NCBI GenBank assembly: GCA_016647705.1 | Contig: CM028326.1 | Span: forward strand, 47,631,285 to 47,695,284 | DNA length: 64,000 nt | DNA from: Eucommia ulmoides | Lineage: Eukaryota > Streptophyta > Magnoliopsida > Garryales > Eucommiaceae | Reading direction: 5' to 3' | In this document: positions 36,149 through 48,039 of the stretch, piece after piece | Layout: each line of letters begins with the position of its first letter | Position numbering within the stretch: position 1 is the stretch's first letter | Program-made: the position numbers and the translations under genes | Notes under the pieces: model-generated | Seen by the model: only the letters and a program-made list of their open reading frames with translations | What the model was told of the DNA's origin: nothing | Databases searched by the model: none

Positions 36149-38173
36149 ATAGCCTTTATAAATTTCACGATTTTGATTTCTTGTAAAAAAAATGGAAAAT
36201 TAGGACTTTTTTCGTGAACTATACTTTTCCAAAATTTCAAAATTTTGAGTTGTTTGAAAAAATCGAGAATTGAGTTTTTCCAGTGAGCTGAAATCTTTAA
36301 AAAATTCTCGATTTTGAATATTGAATGAAGTGGAGAGATCGGACTTCTTCGGTGATCTATAGCCTTACAAAATTTCACGACTTTGAGTTTTTGATAAAAT
36401 TTTCAAAATCATATTTTTTGAGTGAGCTATAATCTTTCAAGATTTTGAGTTTTTCATAAAATTTGAGAAATCATGTTTTTGTAAGATATACCCTTTCAAA
36501 ATTTTACGAGTTTAACTTTTCATAAAAATGGCCAAAAACAGCTTTTTCGAAGAGCTACATCCTCTGTAAATTTTACGATTTTGAGTCTTCCATAGAAATA
36601 GAGAAATCAAGCTTTTACAGTGAGTTATAGTCTTTATAATTTTCACGATTTTGAGTTGTTCATCAAAGCTTGAAAATTAGGTTTTCTTGGTAAGCCATAA
36701 CTTATCAAAATTTCATGATATAGAGTTTTTCATAAAATGTCAAAATTTCTAGATTTTTTTTTCATAAAATTTAGGGAATAGAATTTTTTTTCAATAAGCT
36801 ACCTTTCAAAATTTTAGGATTTTGAGTTTTTATAAAAAAAAAAAATGTCAAAATCAGATTTTTTTTTTTGTGAGTTATAACATTTCAAAATTTCATAATT
36901 TTAAGTTCTTTATAAATTTTTGAAATTATGTATTTTCAGTAAGCTATATAGCCTTTTAAAATTTAATGATTTTGAGTTTTTCAAAAAAAAAGTCTAGAAA
37001 TCGAATTTTTTCACTGAACCATAACCTTTCAAAATTTTACAATTTTGAGTTCTTCACAAATTTTCAAAATTATGTATTTTCATTGAGCTATATAGCCTTT
37101 TAAAATTTAATGATTTTGAGAAATTGAGCTTTTTCACTAAACCATCACCTTTCAAAATTTCACAATCTTGAGTTCTTCACAAATTTTCGAAATTATGTAT
37201 TTTCAGTAAGCTATATAGCCTTTCAAAATTTAATTATTTTGAGTTTTTCATAAAAATTTTGAAATCAAGCGTTTTCACATAGCCCCTTTCAAATTTCGGA
37301 TTTTGAATTTGTCATAAAAATAGAAAAATCATGTATTTTCGTGAGCTAAACTTTCATGATTTTCTGTTTCCCAAAAAAGTGGCCAAACATTTTTTCTTAG
37401 CGAAATCATGTATTTTTTATTAGCTATAAACTTTCAAAATTTCATGAATTCAAGTTTTTCCAAAAAGTGGAGAAATCAAACTTTTTCACTGAGCCAAAAC
37501 TTTTTAAATTTTTCGATTTTAAGTTTTCATAAAATTGGAGAAATCATGTATTTTCGCGAGCTCCCTTTCAAAATATCATGATTTTTAGCTTTTCATACAA
37601 GTTTCCAAAACAGTTTTTTAAAACTATAGTCTTTCAAAATTTCACAATTTTGCATTTTTTCATACAATTTGCAAAATTGTGTGTTTTCAATGAGTTATAG
37701 CATTTCAAATTTTTTGCATTTTTGAGCTTTTCATTCAAATGGAAAAATCAGACTTTTTATTTATTTATATAGCCTTTCAAAAAAAATTGATTTTCAATTT
37801 TTCATGAAACTTGCGAAATATGGTATTCATGGTGAATTATGGCCTTTCAAAACTTCACAGTTTTGAGTTTTTCACAAAATATGCAGAATTAGGTAATTTT
37901 CATAAGCCATTGACTTTAAAAAAAATTACGATTTTTACTTTTTTAAAAAAAAAATTGGCGATATCATGTATTTTCGGTGAGTTATAACTTTTCAACATTT
38001 CAAGAATTTTATTTTTTCTTAAAAGTGACGAAATCGTACTTTTTCATTAAGCCTTAACTTTCAAAATTTCACGATTTTGGGTTTATCAAAAAATCAGTGA
38101 CCTAACATATTTCAGTGTACAATTTGAGTTTTTCAAAAAAGGAACATAGTAGTCTTTTTCGATGAGTAGTCAC
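36149..38173 (+). repeat. AT-rich satellite, block 3
   Basis: It continues the same monomers. The portion 36,300-36,740 follows 47,230-47,700 unit by unit ('gaatgaag...cggacttcttcg', 'cgagtttaactttt', 'gttgttcatcaaag'). The portion 37,260-38,165 follows 33,240-34,230 and 49,340-50,400. Confidence 0.92.
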
Positions 38174-38266
38174 TATTGATCTCTAGGTTACAACGAACAA
38201 TTAAAGGTTGATATTTTTTGTGGAACTAATATATTTGCTGAGTATTTAAAAAAAAGTTTATATTAT

Positions 38267-38390
38267 GGGATAAAGACTTTTTTGGTCCCTGAGAAATATC
38301 GTGGGTGTCCAATTGGCCCATAAGAAATACAATTCCACAATTTAGCCCTTCACATTTCAAAATAGTATCCAATTGGCCCTTCAAGCCACT
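38267..38390 (+). repeat. Left terminal inverted repeat of the MULE
   Basis: Pairs with 43,046-43,170 in inverted orientation with few mismatches. The similarity stops just after 'aagccactt'. Confidence 0.93.
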
Positions 38391-38816
38391 TTTGTTAACA
38401 AAATTTGGGAAAAATAGACGGAAATAGCACGTGAGAAGCACATGACTCTTGTCTGAAGGGTACATGCATCATTTCACAATACCAATGTCACCTTTCATCA
38501 GTTCCCAATACATGCCCATAACGTTCCTTCATTCCTTCCCAAGACGCACTGTTGAGCTTCGAAAAAATCGAAAGAACGATGGAGAGAAAGTTCGAGCAAA
38601 AACCATCCAAAATTTAGGGTTTTTTATCAAACGATTGGAGTGAAATAGCGAGGGTTTGTGAAAGAAGAAGGCTTTGGGACGACATGGTGCTAAGAACGGA
38701 ACATCTAGAGAAGTATGGAACTCCATCATACAGTAAGTGATTAAACAAAGATGAATTTGTTTCTTAGTTTGAAAAAGTGAACGATATCTTTTCTGAACAA
38801 TGTCTTGATGAATATT

Positions 38817-39010
38817 TTATTCATCTTGTGTTCTTTATTCATCCCAATTTCCATGCTCTGTTGTGTTTGTGTTGTTTTATGTTCTCTGCATTATTCATCT
38901 TGTGTTATTTATTCATCTCAATGTCCATGTTTTGTTGTGTTTGTGTTGTTTTATGTTCTCTGTATTATTCATCCCCATTTCTTTATTCATCCCGATGTCT
39001 TGTGTTTGTG
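38817..39010 (+). repeat. 75-bp tandem repeat in the MULE 5' region
   Basis: Units start at 38,817, 38,892 and 38,966 ('tattcatc...'), each containing 'tgttgtgtttgtgttgtttt'. About 2.6 copies lie between the left TIR and the transposase frame, in the likely 5' UTR or an intron. Confidence 0.85.
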
Positions 39011-39019
39011 TTGTCAAGG

Positions 39020-41551
39020 AGTGGTTCTAAACTGTTTACACTAAGGGTGTATCATGGTTTTTTTTTATACACTACCCTATTGTTGAATATGTTAGGGGCA
39101 AAGTGAGTTATTTTGATTATGCATCTAAAGATAGAATGACAGTAGAAGTACTGAAACAATTTGCTGAGATATTAGAATGCCCCAGAGATGCTACATTTCT
39201 GATTTGTTTATATGGTTTAGATATTTTGGGGGGGTTGGCTACGGTTAAAACAGATGCTGAGATTGTAGAAGTAATTAAAACTTATCCAGAAAATGAAGTG
39301 GTTGAATTGTTTGTGGAGGGTAGTGGTAAGGATAAAGTTGTGGACTCGACGGTGATTTCAGAGTCCGATAATGAATCTAAATATCATAAACGTGATTTCA
39401 CTGACAGTGAGTATGAAATCAGTGCAGATGATGAATTGTTTGATAATTGTGTTGATAAAATGGCTCAATTGGGTGACTTCTCACATTCTAAGAGAACAAA
39501 TATCGAATTTGACAATGTGATTAGCTCTAATTTAAATGAATCTACAAATAATAAGATTAACAGTAAATGCGAAGAAGACTGTGTTGAATCTGGTGATGAC
39601 TTGAATAGTCAATGCGATTCGGATGATGAGAACAAAAGTAAGAAAACCAAGTTCAATCCTGAAATGAAAGAAATTAAATTCGAACTAGGTATGGTTTTCG
39701 GTACTTCTAAAGAATTTAAACAGGCGGTAAGAGATCAATCAATTCAAATGGAAAAATCCATTAAGTTTACAAAAAGAGAACCTAAAAGAGTAAGGGTTGT
39801 TTGCAAAGAAGGGTGCCCTTGGGTTATTTTTGCTTCTTGTGCATCTGGAGACACAGGGATGGTAGTAAAAACTTATCAACCACAACACAAATGCTCTAGA
39901 GATTTTCGTAATAGGCATGTAAACTCCAAGTGATTGGCAAAAAAATACATGGAAAAGATTAGAATTGAGGGACCAAATGGAGTTTGAAAGCATTTAGAGC
40001 CACTGTCCAAAATGATCTTAATGTCACTGTGTCTAAGACACAAATTTATAGGGCTAAGAAAAAGGATCTTTTGCTTATTGAGGGTAGTAAGGGGTATCAA
40101 TATGAAAAATTTCAGGATTATGTTTGTGAACTAAAGAGAACCAACCCTGGGTCCACAATTCGGTTACATGTTTCTGATCCGGATTGCGAAGGTAAAGTTA
40201 AATTTGAGTGTTTGTATGTGTGTTTGGCAGCTTGTAAGCTAGGCTATTCGATGTGTAGACCTATTATAGGTGTTGACGGGTGCCATCTTAAGGGTGCTAT
40301 TGGGGGTCAACTACTGGCTGTTGTTGGCATAGATGGGAACAACAATATGTTTCCAATTGCTTATGCAATCGTAGAAATAGAGAACAAGGATTCATGGACT
40401 TGATTTTTAGCATGTCTAGATGATGATTTGAAGACACACAGGCAGAAAGGATTTACTGTTATTTCGGATAAGCAAAAAGGGTTGTTGTGGGCTATTGATA
40501 AAATTATGTGTTTCGCTGAAAATAGGTATTGTGTTCGGCATTTGTTCAACAATTTCAAGGGTAAATATAGGGGAAATGTTTATAAGGACCTTGTGTGGAA
40601 GGCTGCCCAGGCTACACTTCCAATTAAGTTTGAACATTATATGGAAGAATTGGGTAAATTGAACAAAGAGACGCTAACTTGATTTGATGATAAGCCACCT
40701 AAGCATTGGTCTAGGTCACATTTCAATGTTCTCCCAAGTGTGACATTTTGTTGAATAATTTATGTGAGAGTTTCAATGTATTTATTCTTGAAGCAAGGGA
40801 AAAACAGATAATCAGCATGTTAGAAGCTATAAGAGGCCTTTTGATGAACCGGATGATAGTGAACAGAGAATGGGCGGGGAAGAGGACAGGTAAAATTTGT
40901 CCGAAAATTCAAAAAATGTTAGATCATGTTAAGGATAATATCAGTGGATGTATACCACAGTGGGCTGGGGGTGAGAAATTTCAAATTTCTTGTATTTCGA
41001 GTGATCAATATAGTGTCGATTTGGAGGCCAAGACTTGCTTATGTAGAAAATGGGATTTGAGTGGCATTCCTTGTACACATGTAGTGTCGGCCATTGTCTA
41101 CAAGGGCCTTGACCCAGAGGAGTATGTGAGTGAATTCTATACCGTAGAGAGATATTTGAAGACCTATTCCCCGGTGATCAACCCAATGGATTCTTCTAAT
41201 TTGTGGCCGAGCAGTGGACTACCACATGTGAAGCCTCCTTTCTTCACAAAGCAAATAGGAAGACCAAAGAAATTGAAAAGAAGAGAGCTCGATGAATCTC
41301 AACAAAGTCAAACAAGGTTGAAGAGGAAATATATAGTTAGATGTTGTACATGTGGAGAATTGGGGCACAACAAGCGAAGTTGTAAAGTGGCCAAAGAGAA
41401 AATGGTATGAACATTTAAAACTTTCAATTAATTTAATTTTTTCTCTAATTACTATAACCTCAACTAACATATTGGACAGGGTGATGAAGTTGATGGAGCT
41501 GATGAAGCTACTACTGGAGCTGCTGAAGATACTGCTGGAGCTGTTGAACAG
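39020..41551 (+). pseudogene. MuDR-type transposase, frameshifted
   Basis: Domains in order: an N-terminal segment ('LFTLRVYHG' then 'YVRGKVSYFDY', split by slippage in a T run near 39,060), an acidic linker, a MuDR DNA-binding-like region ('FKQAVRDQSIQME', 'RVVCKEGCPWVIFAS'), a DDE core and a SWIM zinc finger (CLC...GIPCTH, about 41,035-41,085). A CCHC knuckle follows (CCTCGELGHNKRSCK). The core keeps 'GVDGCHLKG' (first Asp), 'VISDKQKGL' (second Asp) and a candidate Glu in 'HYMEELGK'. Breaks: a frameshift and stop near 39,931-39,975, stops at about 40,401 and 40,680 where Trp is expected, and a frameshift near 40,740. A GT-AG intron (41,405-41,479) is followed by an acidic exon (41,480-41,551) ending before another GT. 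Confidence 0.9.
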
Positions 41552-42450
41552 GTATGCCTTTTTTTTTTGTATGAAACTGCTACTATGTTTTGTTTTTTTG
41601 GGAAAAAAATCAAATTCCTAACAAATAATTAAGAAATTATTCCTCTCTTTTTTTTTTTTTTATTGTTGTCCTAAGTAAGAGGGTCGGTGGCAGCTGTCGG
41701 AGATGAATTGAGTAAGGGGAAATGTAGTTTTTGTTTTTTTGGGTATAAGCTGTTGTTTTTTATGCTTACTATAATGTATAAGCTGCTGTTTTTTTTTTTT
41801 TTTTTTTGTATAGCACAGCAGTGTGCACACTGCTGTATTGGAGGTGATGGATGTCCTCTTCTTTTTTTTTGTATAGCATAACAGTGTGCAGTGTGCACAG
41901 CAGTTCTATTTGTATGTATCTTTTTTTTTTTGGTATGCAACTACTGCTATTTGCAATCTATGCCAGCCGTGGTATGCAACTTCTGCTGTTTGTATACATT
42001 AAGGTTGGTTCAAAATTTGTGGTTGGGAAAAACAGCTGGGCAGATGATTCTGATTCTGTGATATTCCAATTTATATGCACAACTAATTTATTTTTCCTAC
42101 CTCCTTGAATGTCTATTTTTCTTCTATTTTCCATTTTGCTTTTGTTTCCAATTTTGCTTCTGTTTTCCGTTTATTTTTATTTATTTTTGTTGTTGTAATC
42201 AACCTTTAGGTTGATTTGAATTTCTATGCTTGTAGTATTCCAATTTCTATGCTTGTTGAATATCTATGTTAGTTTGTTTATTAGTGTTTCTGCCGCTAGA
42301 TAGAGTTACATTGATAATTTAGTTGCCTCAGATATGATACCCAAATCACCATTCATTAGGATACAAAATACACCAATACTTAAACAAAATACAAAATACA
42401 CCATTAGTTATACAAAACACACCACCCATGAAATAAAATACAAAATACAA
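41552..42450 (+). other. MULE interior downstream of transposase
   Basis: T-rich, with diverged repeats of 'gtatagca(c/t)a(g/a)cagtgtgc' around 41,810-41,900 and 'ggtatgcaacttctgctgttt' around 41,930-41,995. A possible last transposase exon at 42,002-42,108 reads 'VGSKFVVGKNSWADDSDSV', but its splice sites are only suggestive. The stretch 42,350-42,450 is AC-rich. Confidence 0.4.
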
Positions 42451-42853
42451 TCAAAGTGGGGTTCCTTTCCAAATGAGTATAAGCACCACCCATGAAACGA
42501 TTAATGTTATCCATAATTTTCTCTCCCTATTCTTCCTTCGATTATTCTCTTCTTCTAAAACATTCATTTTTTTTTTAATAATCCTGGTATTATTGCCACT
42601 GACCTTGGACACATAGGAGGATCAATCCATAAGAAATAGCCACAACCTCTAGCCTATAAAATGAAATTAGATCCAAACTGGTATTAAAAAAAAATTGATA
42701 AAAATTGGTATTAAAAAAAATAGAAAGTACCTGGTCGTAATTTCTACAAGAGTAGAATCTCCTTCCAGGATTATACCTAGTCCAAGACGGTGCCATTTTT
42801 TCTCTCCTCCCACAGTAACAAATGTGTTCATCTTCCATATTTTTTTTGGACAA
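42451..42853 (-). pseudogene. GRF-type zinc-finger gene inside the MULE
   Basis: The minus-strand exon 1 (to 42,731) encodes 'CYCGRREKMAPSWTRYNPGR' then 'RFYSCRNYDQ'. A 77-bp GT-AG intron (42,730-42,654) follows, and exon 2 resumes in frame with 'ARGCGYFLWIDPPMCPRSVA'. Together this is a complete GRF zinc finger (CxCG...SWT..NPGRRFY.C...CGYF.W.D). Downstream, a run of ten A shifts the frame; past it the sequence encodes a charged, possibly coiled-coil stretch ('EEENNRRKNRERK') and a hydrophobic segment ('LWITLIVSWVVLILIW'), ending at 42,451. GRF fingers bind nucleic acids; the hydrophobic tail suggests a membrane anchor. Its role for the transposon is unknown. Start is either the Met at 42,853 or that at 42,837. 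Confidence 0.8.
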
Positions 42854-43045
42854 AGATTAAACAAGGAAAAAAAAAAGGTGCAAAAAGTTGATCATAAGAG
42901 AGATGTGCATGCTAGCATAATTTATAGGCACAGCAGCAGAAGGAAAATTGCGTGAAACCTGAATAGATATGGAGGGAATTATTTGGGGCACTTAAATGAT
43001 GGAAATGCCCTTAAACTAACGTTGACCATTAGGTTAACTTCACAC

Positions 43046-43170
43046 AAGTGGCTTAAAGGGCCAATTGGATACTATTTTGAAATGTGAAGGGCTAAATTGT
43101 CGAATTACATTTCTTAGGGGCCAATTGGACACCCACGGTATTTCTCAGGGACCAAAAAGGTCTTTATCCC
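43046..43170 (-). repeat. Right terminal inverted repeat of the MULE
   Basis: Inverted partner of 38,267-38,390, ending 'ggtctttatccc'. Two extra C bases follow before the ATATTAT flank. Confidence 0.93.
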
Positions 43171-43459
43171 CCATATTATCGATTATATTGAAGACAACAT
43201 GAAGAAAATATTAAGGGTGCAAAGTAGGACGCATTGAAGAAATAAAGAGCTATAAAGACCTTGAATAAATTAGGTGCAAACAATTCTATACTTTTATATT
43301 CTTAATGCAACCCAAATTAGAATCACACACAACACTATTAAACGATCTATTATTATTAGGATCCTAATTATTGATTTAATATGTGTTCTTATGTGAAATT
43401 GAAAATGAAAATTGATCTAATTAAAAATTAGGATTAAACTATAAAAAGTTGAATTTTAG

Positions 43460-43900
43460 AGTCAATTCAGTCAATCGAGAAAAGGAATCAGTTAATTGAA
43501 TCAAACAGTGAGTTTTAGAGCAGAAATGGTAAAGGAAAGAACCACCCAACATCAATCGGTCAACCGATCAAAAGGAATCGGTCAATCGTTTAAATCAGTG
43601 AGGTTTTCGAAGAAAAATGGGTTATCCCTGCATCGATCGATCAACCGAACAAAGGCAATCAGTCAACCGATTGGATCTTAAGTTTTGGCAGGAAAAATCT
43701 CTGAATCAATCGGTCAACCAATCAGGAAGGAATCGGTCAACCGATTGGGTTAAATTTTGGCAGGAGAAAGTCTTTGCATCAATCAGTCAACCGACCAAGG
43801 GGTATCAGTCAACCGACTGGGGTTATGGCTTGGCCTGGTTTCAATGTTGTATCAATCGGTCAACTGACCGCCAAGGATCAGTCAACTGACTATTTCGGTT
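43460..43900 (+). repeat. TCGGTCAACCGA palindrome array in a SIRE-type LTR
   Basis: About five units of roughly 85 bp. Each has two copies of 'atc(g/a)gtcaaccgat' spaced by 'caa.aaggaatcgg', then 'ttttggcaggaaaaa'-like text. The core is self-complementary (ATCGGT/ACCGAT). It lies upstream of the LTR's 'tctatatattcag' TATA-like box near 44,240. Confidence 0.88.
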
Positions 43901-45455
43901 GAGATTTCGAGGAACTTGGTCTTCGGGTTAAAAACTAGCCTTTTTTATGATTCCAATGGAGAGATTTGGGGGATCTTATTAAAGATATGGTACAGATATT
44001 TTAATAGCCCTATTGATTTAGTTCACATAATTTAATAATCTTTCTATTTAAATTGTTAAATACTTCATATCTTTGTGATTGTTAAAAGAGAAATATTTTA
44101 TGGGCTTATTTGAGAGATTTAGAAACTTATTTTAATGTGGAATACCCCAGAATTGAATGATTATGTTATATGGGGTCTAAGAGTGCCTTTTAGAGGCATA
44201 TCTTTTAAAAAGTAGTCGTTGGAGGGCTTGTTATCAGTCTATATATTCAGACTTGCGGGATTGAGATACACACATCAAGAACAATCAGTTCCTAAGTTTT
44301 TCAAAGTGTTATTATTTTGCTAAGATTTTTGAGATAGATTTTGTGCTAAGTTTTTTATCTAAAGCGTTGTTGATTTGGCGTCACCGACTTGTGCTATCTT
44401 ATAATTATGTTTTCATTTTTTGCAATTTTCCTGGTGAGATCTTTCCATACTATTATTCTTTATATTGATTTCATATTATTATTATTTGCTTGGTTGTAAG
44501 ATCGTTGGAAAGTTGTTTTCGAGTTTAAAAGTCCAGAAATCTTTTTAAAATGATTTTGTGTGATTATTTGATTACGTGCTTTAATTTGTGCTATCCACAC
44601 TTATTTATTAATCAGATATTAATTTGCCTCATATTGTATCTATCACATAGTAAATTTTGGGATATTAATCGAGTATATCTGTATTGAGGTGGCAGAAACT
44701 CCTTGTAGGAAGAAACTCTTATTTTTCTGTATTTGTGAGTGTTAGTGGATTAGACATGGTTGGGCCGGTGTCTTATCAAGGTAGCTAGGTTTCAATCTTT
44801 TCCTATGAAAAAAAATTAGGGTTTCATATTTATATTAAGTAAAAAGGTTAGGTTATTTTTTTCCCTTAAAAAGAACAAGGCCTTGATTCTCCCTGCAATT
44901 AAATTGAGTGAATTGTGAAGGTTCCATCCTTACCTATGAAAATGATACTTGCGAGAGTTATGAGGTTTGATTTTTAGCCTGTTAAAAAGATTAGGTTTGA
45001 TCTTTAGCTTGTTAAAAGGATTAGGTTTTGATTCTTCTTGTAATAGAATTAGGTTAGTCTTTAGTCTAGTAAAAAGATAAGACTCTTCCTTAACCTGGAA
45101 AAAAAAATTGTATATGTTGATTCTGAGCCTAGTGAAAGAATCATTGTAAGGGTTTGGTACCTACCTAGTTAAGGAATCAAGGGTTTAGAGGTTGCGAATC
45201 TCCGTGGTGTTCAGGGGACTGGAATAGGCAATGTTAGCTTGCTGAACCAGGATATATCTTGTTATGCTACATTCTTTATTTTTATTATATTGTGTTTGGG
45301 TGTGTACCTAGAGTTAATCACTTATCCGTTGCGTAACGAAGATAATAATTAATTTAGAAAAAATAATTATATGATAAATAAGTGTTAAAGATTTATTTGT
45401 TTAAATTTTTGTAACTACCTAATTCACCCCTCTTGGGTAGCTCAATGGGCCAACA

Positions 45456-47755
45456 GTAACCTTTCATGATTTTGAGTAGTTTATAAAATTTGTGAAATCG
45501 TGTATTTTCAGTGAGTTATATAGCATTTCAATTTTTTTTTGATTTTGCGTATTTCTTAAACTTGGCCAAATCGAGTATTTTCGATAAGCTACAACCTTTT
45601 TAAACTTTAAGATTTTGAATTTCAAGAAAATTGAGATTCAAATTTTTCCGGTGAGCTATAACCTTTTTAAAATTCGAGATTTTGAAATTTCAAATAGGTG
45701 GCGGGATCGGACTTCTTCAATGAGCTATAGCCTTTAAGCATTTCGCGATTTTAAATTTTTTTTATACAAATGGAGAATTCAAGCTATTTTGGTGAGCTAT
45801 AGCCATTCAATTTCATGATTTTGCGTTTTAAAAAAACAAGAACCAATGTTTTCTAGTAGTATAAACACTTACAAAAATTCAAGATTTTGAGTTTTTTACG
45901 ATTTTGAGTATTTCATAAAATTTCCAAAATTTTGCATTTTCGTAGTGGAGCCTTTCAAAATTTTACGATATTGAGTTTTTCATAAATATAACAAAATCGG
46001 GCTTTTTCAAAGAGGTACAACCTATCTAAATATCACAATTTGAGTTTTTCCTAAAATTGTCGAAATCATGTATTTTTTGTTAACAATAGCCTTTGAAAAA
46101 TTTATGGTTTATAGTTTTTCATAGAAGTGGTGAAATAAAGCTTTTTTGGTGAGTTATACTCCTTCAAAATTTCACGATTTTGTAACTTCACAAAAGTATA
46201 AAAATAAAGTTTCATTATTGAGTTATAACCTTTCAAAATTTCATAAAAATATTTTTCATATATGTCATTAAATTGTGATTTTTTGATGAATTTTGGCATT
46301 TCAAAATTTCACGATTTTTAGTTATCCATAAAATATGCCAAATGGTGTATTTTCGATGAGTGTAACCATTGATAATTTTATGATTTTGACTTTTTCATAG
46401 AAGTGGAGAAATCGAGTTTTTTCAATAAGTTATAATCTTTTAAATAATTCATGATTTTGAGTTTTTCATAAGCATGGAAAATTTGGGCATTTTTGGTGAG
46501 CTATAAAAACTTTTCTAAATCTCGTGATATTGAGTTTTTCATAAATGTGACAAAATAAGGATTTGTCAGTTGGTTTTAACCTTTCAAAATTTCATAATTA
46601 TGAGTTTTTAATCAAATTGAAGAAATTAAATTTTTCGATAAGTTACAGTTTTTCAAAATTTCACGATTTTGAATTTTTTTTATAAAATTTGCAAAATCAC
46701 GTACATTCGGGGAGCTACAACATTTAAAAATTTCACGATTTCAAATATTTCACAAAATCGAATTTTTTGGGTGAGCATAGCTTTTAAAAAGTTTACGCTT
46801 TTGACTTTTTCACAAAAGTGGTGATATTATGTATAAATATGACTTAATTGACAAAATCGTTTCAAAATTTTAAGATTTTGAGTTTGTCATAAAAATGACT
46901 TAATTGAGCTTTTCAATGAGTTATAACCTTTCGAAATATCATGATTTTGAGTTTTTTTATAAAATTGCTGAAATCGAATTTTTTTGGTGAGTTAAAGTCT
47001 TTCAAAATTTCACAACTTTAATTTTTCCATAAATTATGCGAAATTAGATATTTTCATTGAGTCAACCCTTGAAAATTTCACGATTTTTATTTCTTTTATG
47101 GAAGTGGAGAATTCAGGCCTTTTACGTGAACTATACCCTTTCATAATTTCACGATTTCGAGTTTTAAAAAAAAATCAAGAATCTAATTTTTTTTCAATGA
47201 GCTAAAATCTTTGTAAAATTCTCGATATTGAGTATTCAATGAAGAAGAAAGATCAGACTTCTTCGATGAGCTATAGCCTAACAAAATTTCATGATTTTGA
47301 ATTTTTAATAAAATTTTCGAAATGATTTATTTTCAGTGAACTATAATCTTTTAAAATTTCATAATTTCGAGTTTTCCATATAATTGGAGAAATCATGTTT
47401 TTTCGTGAGCTACTCTTTCACAATTTCACGAGTTTAATTTTTCATATAAATGGTCAAAACGATTTTTTCTGAGAGTTATAACCTTCGGACGATTTTCAGT
47501 CTTTCATAGAAACAGAGAAACAAGCTTTTATGGTAAGTTATATTCATAAAAAAATTCACATTTCAGTTGTTCATCAAAGTGGATAAATCAAATTTTTTCG
47601 GTGAGTATAACCTTTCAAAATTTCAAGATATTGAGTTTTTCATAAATGTGACGAAATCAGGCTTTTTCGGTGAGTTATAAATTTTCAAAATTACACGATT
47701 TTAAATTTTTCACAAAGTTAGCGAAATCAAGCATTTTCGTTGAGTGACATAGTCC
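45456..47755 (+). repeat. AT-rich satellite, block 4
   Basis: It resumes immediately after the solo LTR and keeps the order of block 2: 45,655-46,840 follows 34,430-35,700 monomer by monomer. Shared oddities include the 'gccattcaattt(c/g)atgattttg' unit, the short 'ttataaaaaca' spacer and 'ctataaaaac(c)tttt'. This shows the array was continuous before the LTR inserted. Confidence 0.93.
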
Positions 47756-48039
47756 ATTGTTGTCACTTATACTTTTTGCTTAAAATACTATGTGGGAGGA
47801 TATGCTCTTGAAGTCATTCAAGTTTCACACCTTGTAGTCTTTGATATTAATACAATTGTTGTTATTATAATTGTATTCTCACTACATTACCGGCATGTGT
47901 TATTGTAGTGAAATTCGTTGCTATTAAAACCGCTTCTGTTATTCAAATCCTTTGATCTTCAGGCTTCCTACTAGGCGATCCCCTAATTATCACAGCACGA
48001 TCTGTTTTCCAGCCTCGAAAGGCTCGGTCCGTGACAATT
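47756..48039. mobile_element. Short 284-bp insertion in the satellite
   Basis: Non-satellite sequence with much higher complexity. It runs from 'attgttgtcac' to 'gtgacaatt', whose ends are partly inverted repeats of each other. Flanks TAGTCC and TGGTCC (one difference) may be the target duplication. The end 'cggtccgtgacaattggt' resembles an LTR end followed by the first bases of a primer site, so a small solo LTR or TRIM-like element is possible. A MITE is the alternative. It contains a 'tacaatt...aattgta' hairpin. Confidence 0.55.

Larger units (their letters stand above)
38267..43170 (+). mobile_element. MuDR-like (MULE) DNA transposon, 4.9 kb
   Basis: Terminal inverted repeats of about 124 bp (38,267-38,390 and 43,046-43,170) begin GGGATAAAGAC and share the 'ggtccctgagaaat', 'gggtgtccaattggccc' and 'tagcccttcacatttcaaa' blocks. 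The flanks are TTATATTAT and CCATATTAT, a 9-bp target duplication typical of Mutator-type elements with seven of nine bases matching. Inside are a MuDR-type transposase on the plus strand and a GRF zinc-finger gene on the minus strand. Both are now broken, so the copy cannot move by itself. Confidence 0.93.
38174..45455 (+). mobile_element. SIRE-type solo LTR split by a MuDR-like element
   Basis: The first 93 bases (TATTGATC...) match the start of the 20,232 LTR. The remainder resumes after the inserted element at about 43,171 and ends GGGCCAACA at 45,455. Flanks are GTCAC (38,169-38,173) and GTAAC (45,456-45,460), a 5-bp duplication with one difference. 'gtaac' is part of the satellite monomer ('agctataacctttc'). 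Net length is about 2.4 kb. No internal region is present, so it is a solo LTR. Confidence 0.87.

Noticed and set aside
30805-36378. Repeating 22-23-residue peptides in satellite ORFs on both strands
   Set aside because: Monomers near 69 bp give apparent peptide repeats, but stops recur in all frames, monomer length is not a multiple of three, and both strands look equally 'coding'.
38777-39106. 109-codon Phe/Cys-rich ORF upstream of the transposase
   Set aside because: Most of it is the 75-bp tandem repeat read through. Only its last part ('LFTLRVYHG') belongs to the transposase N-terminus.
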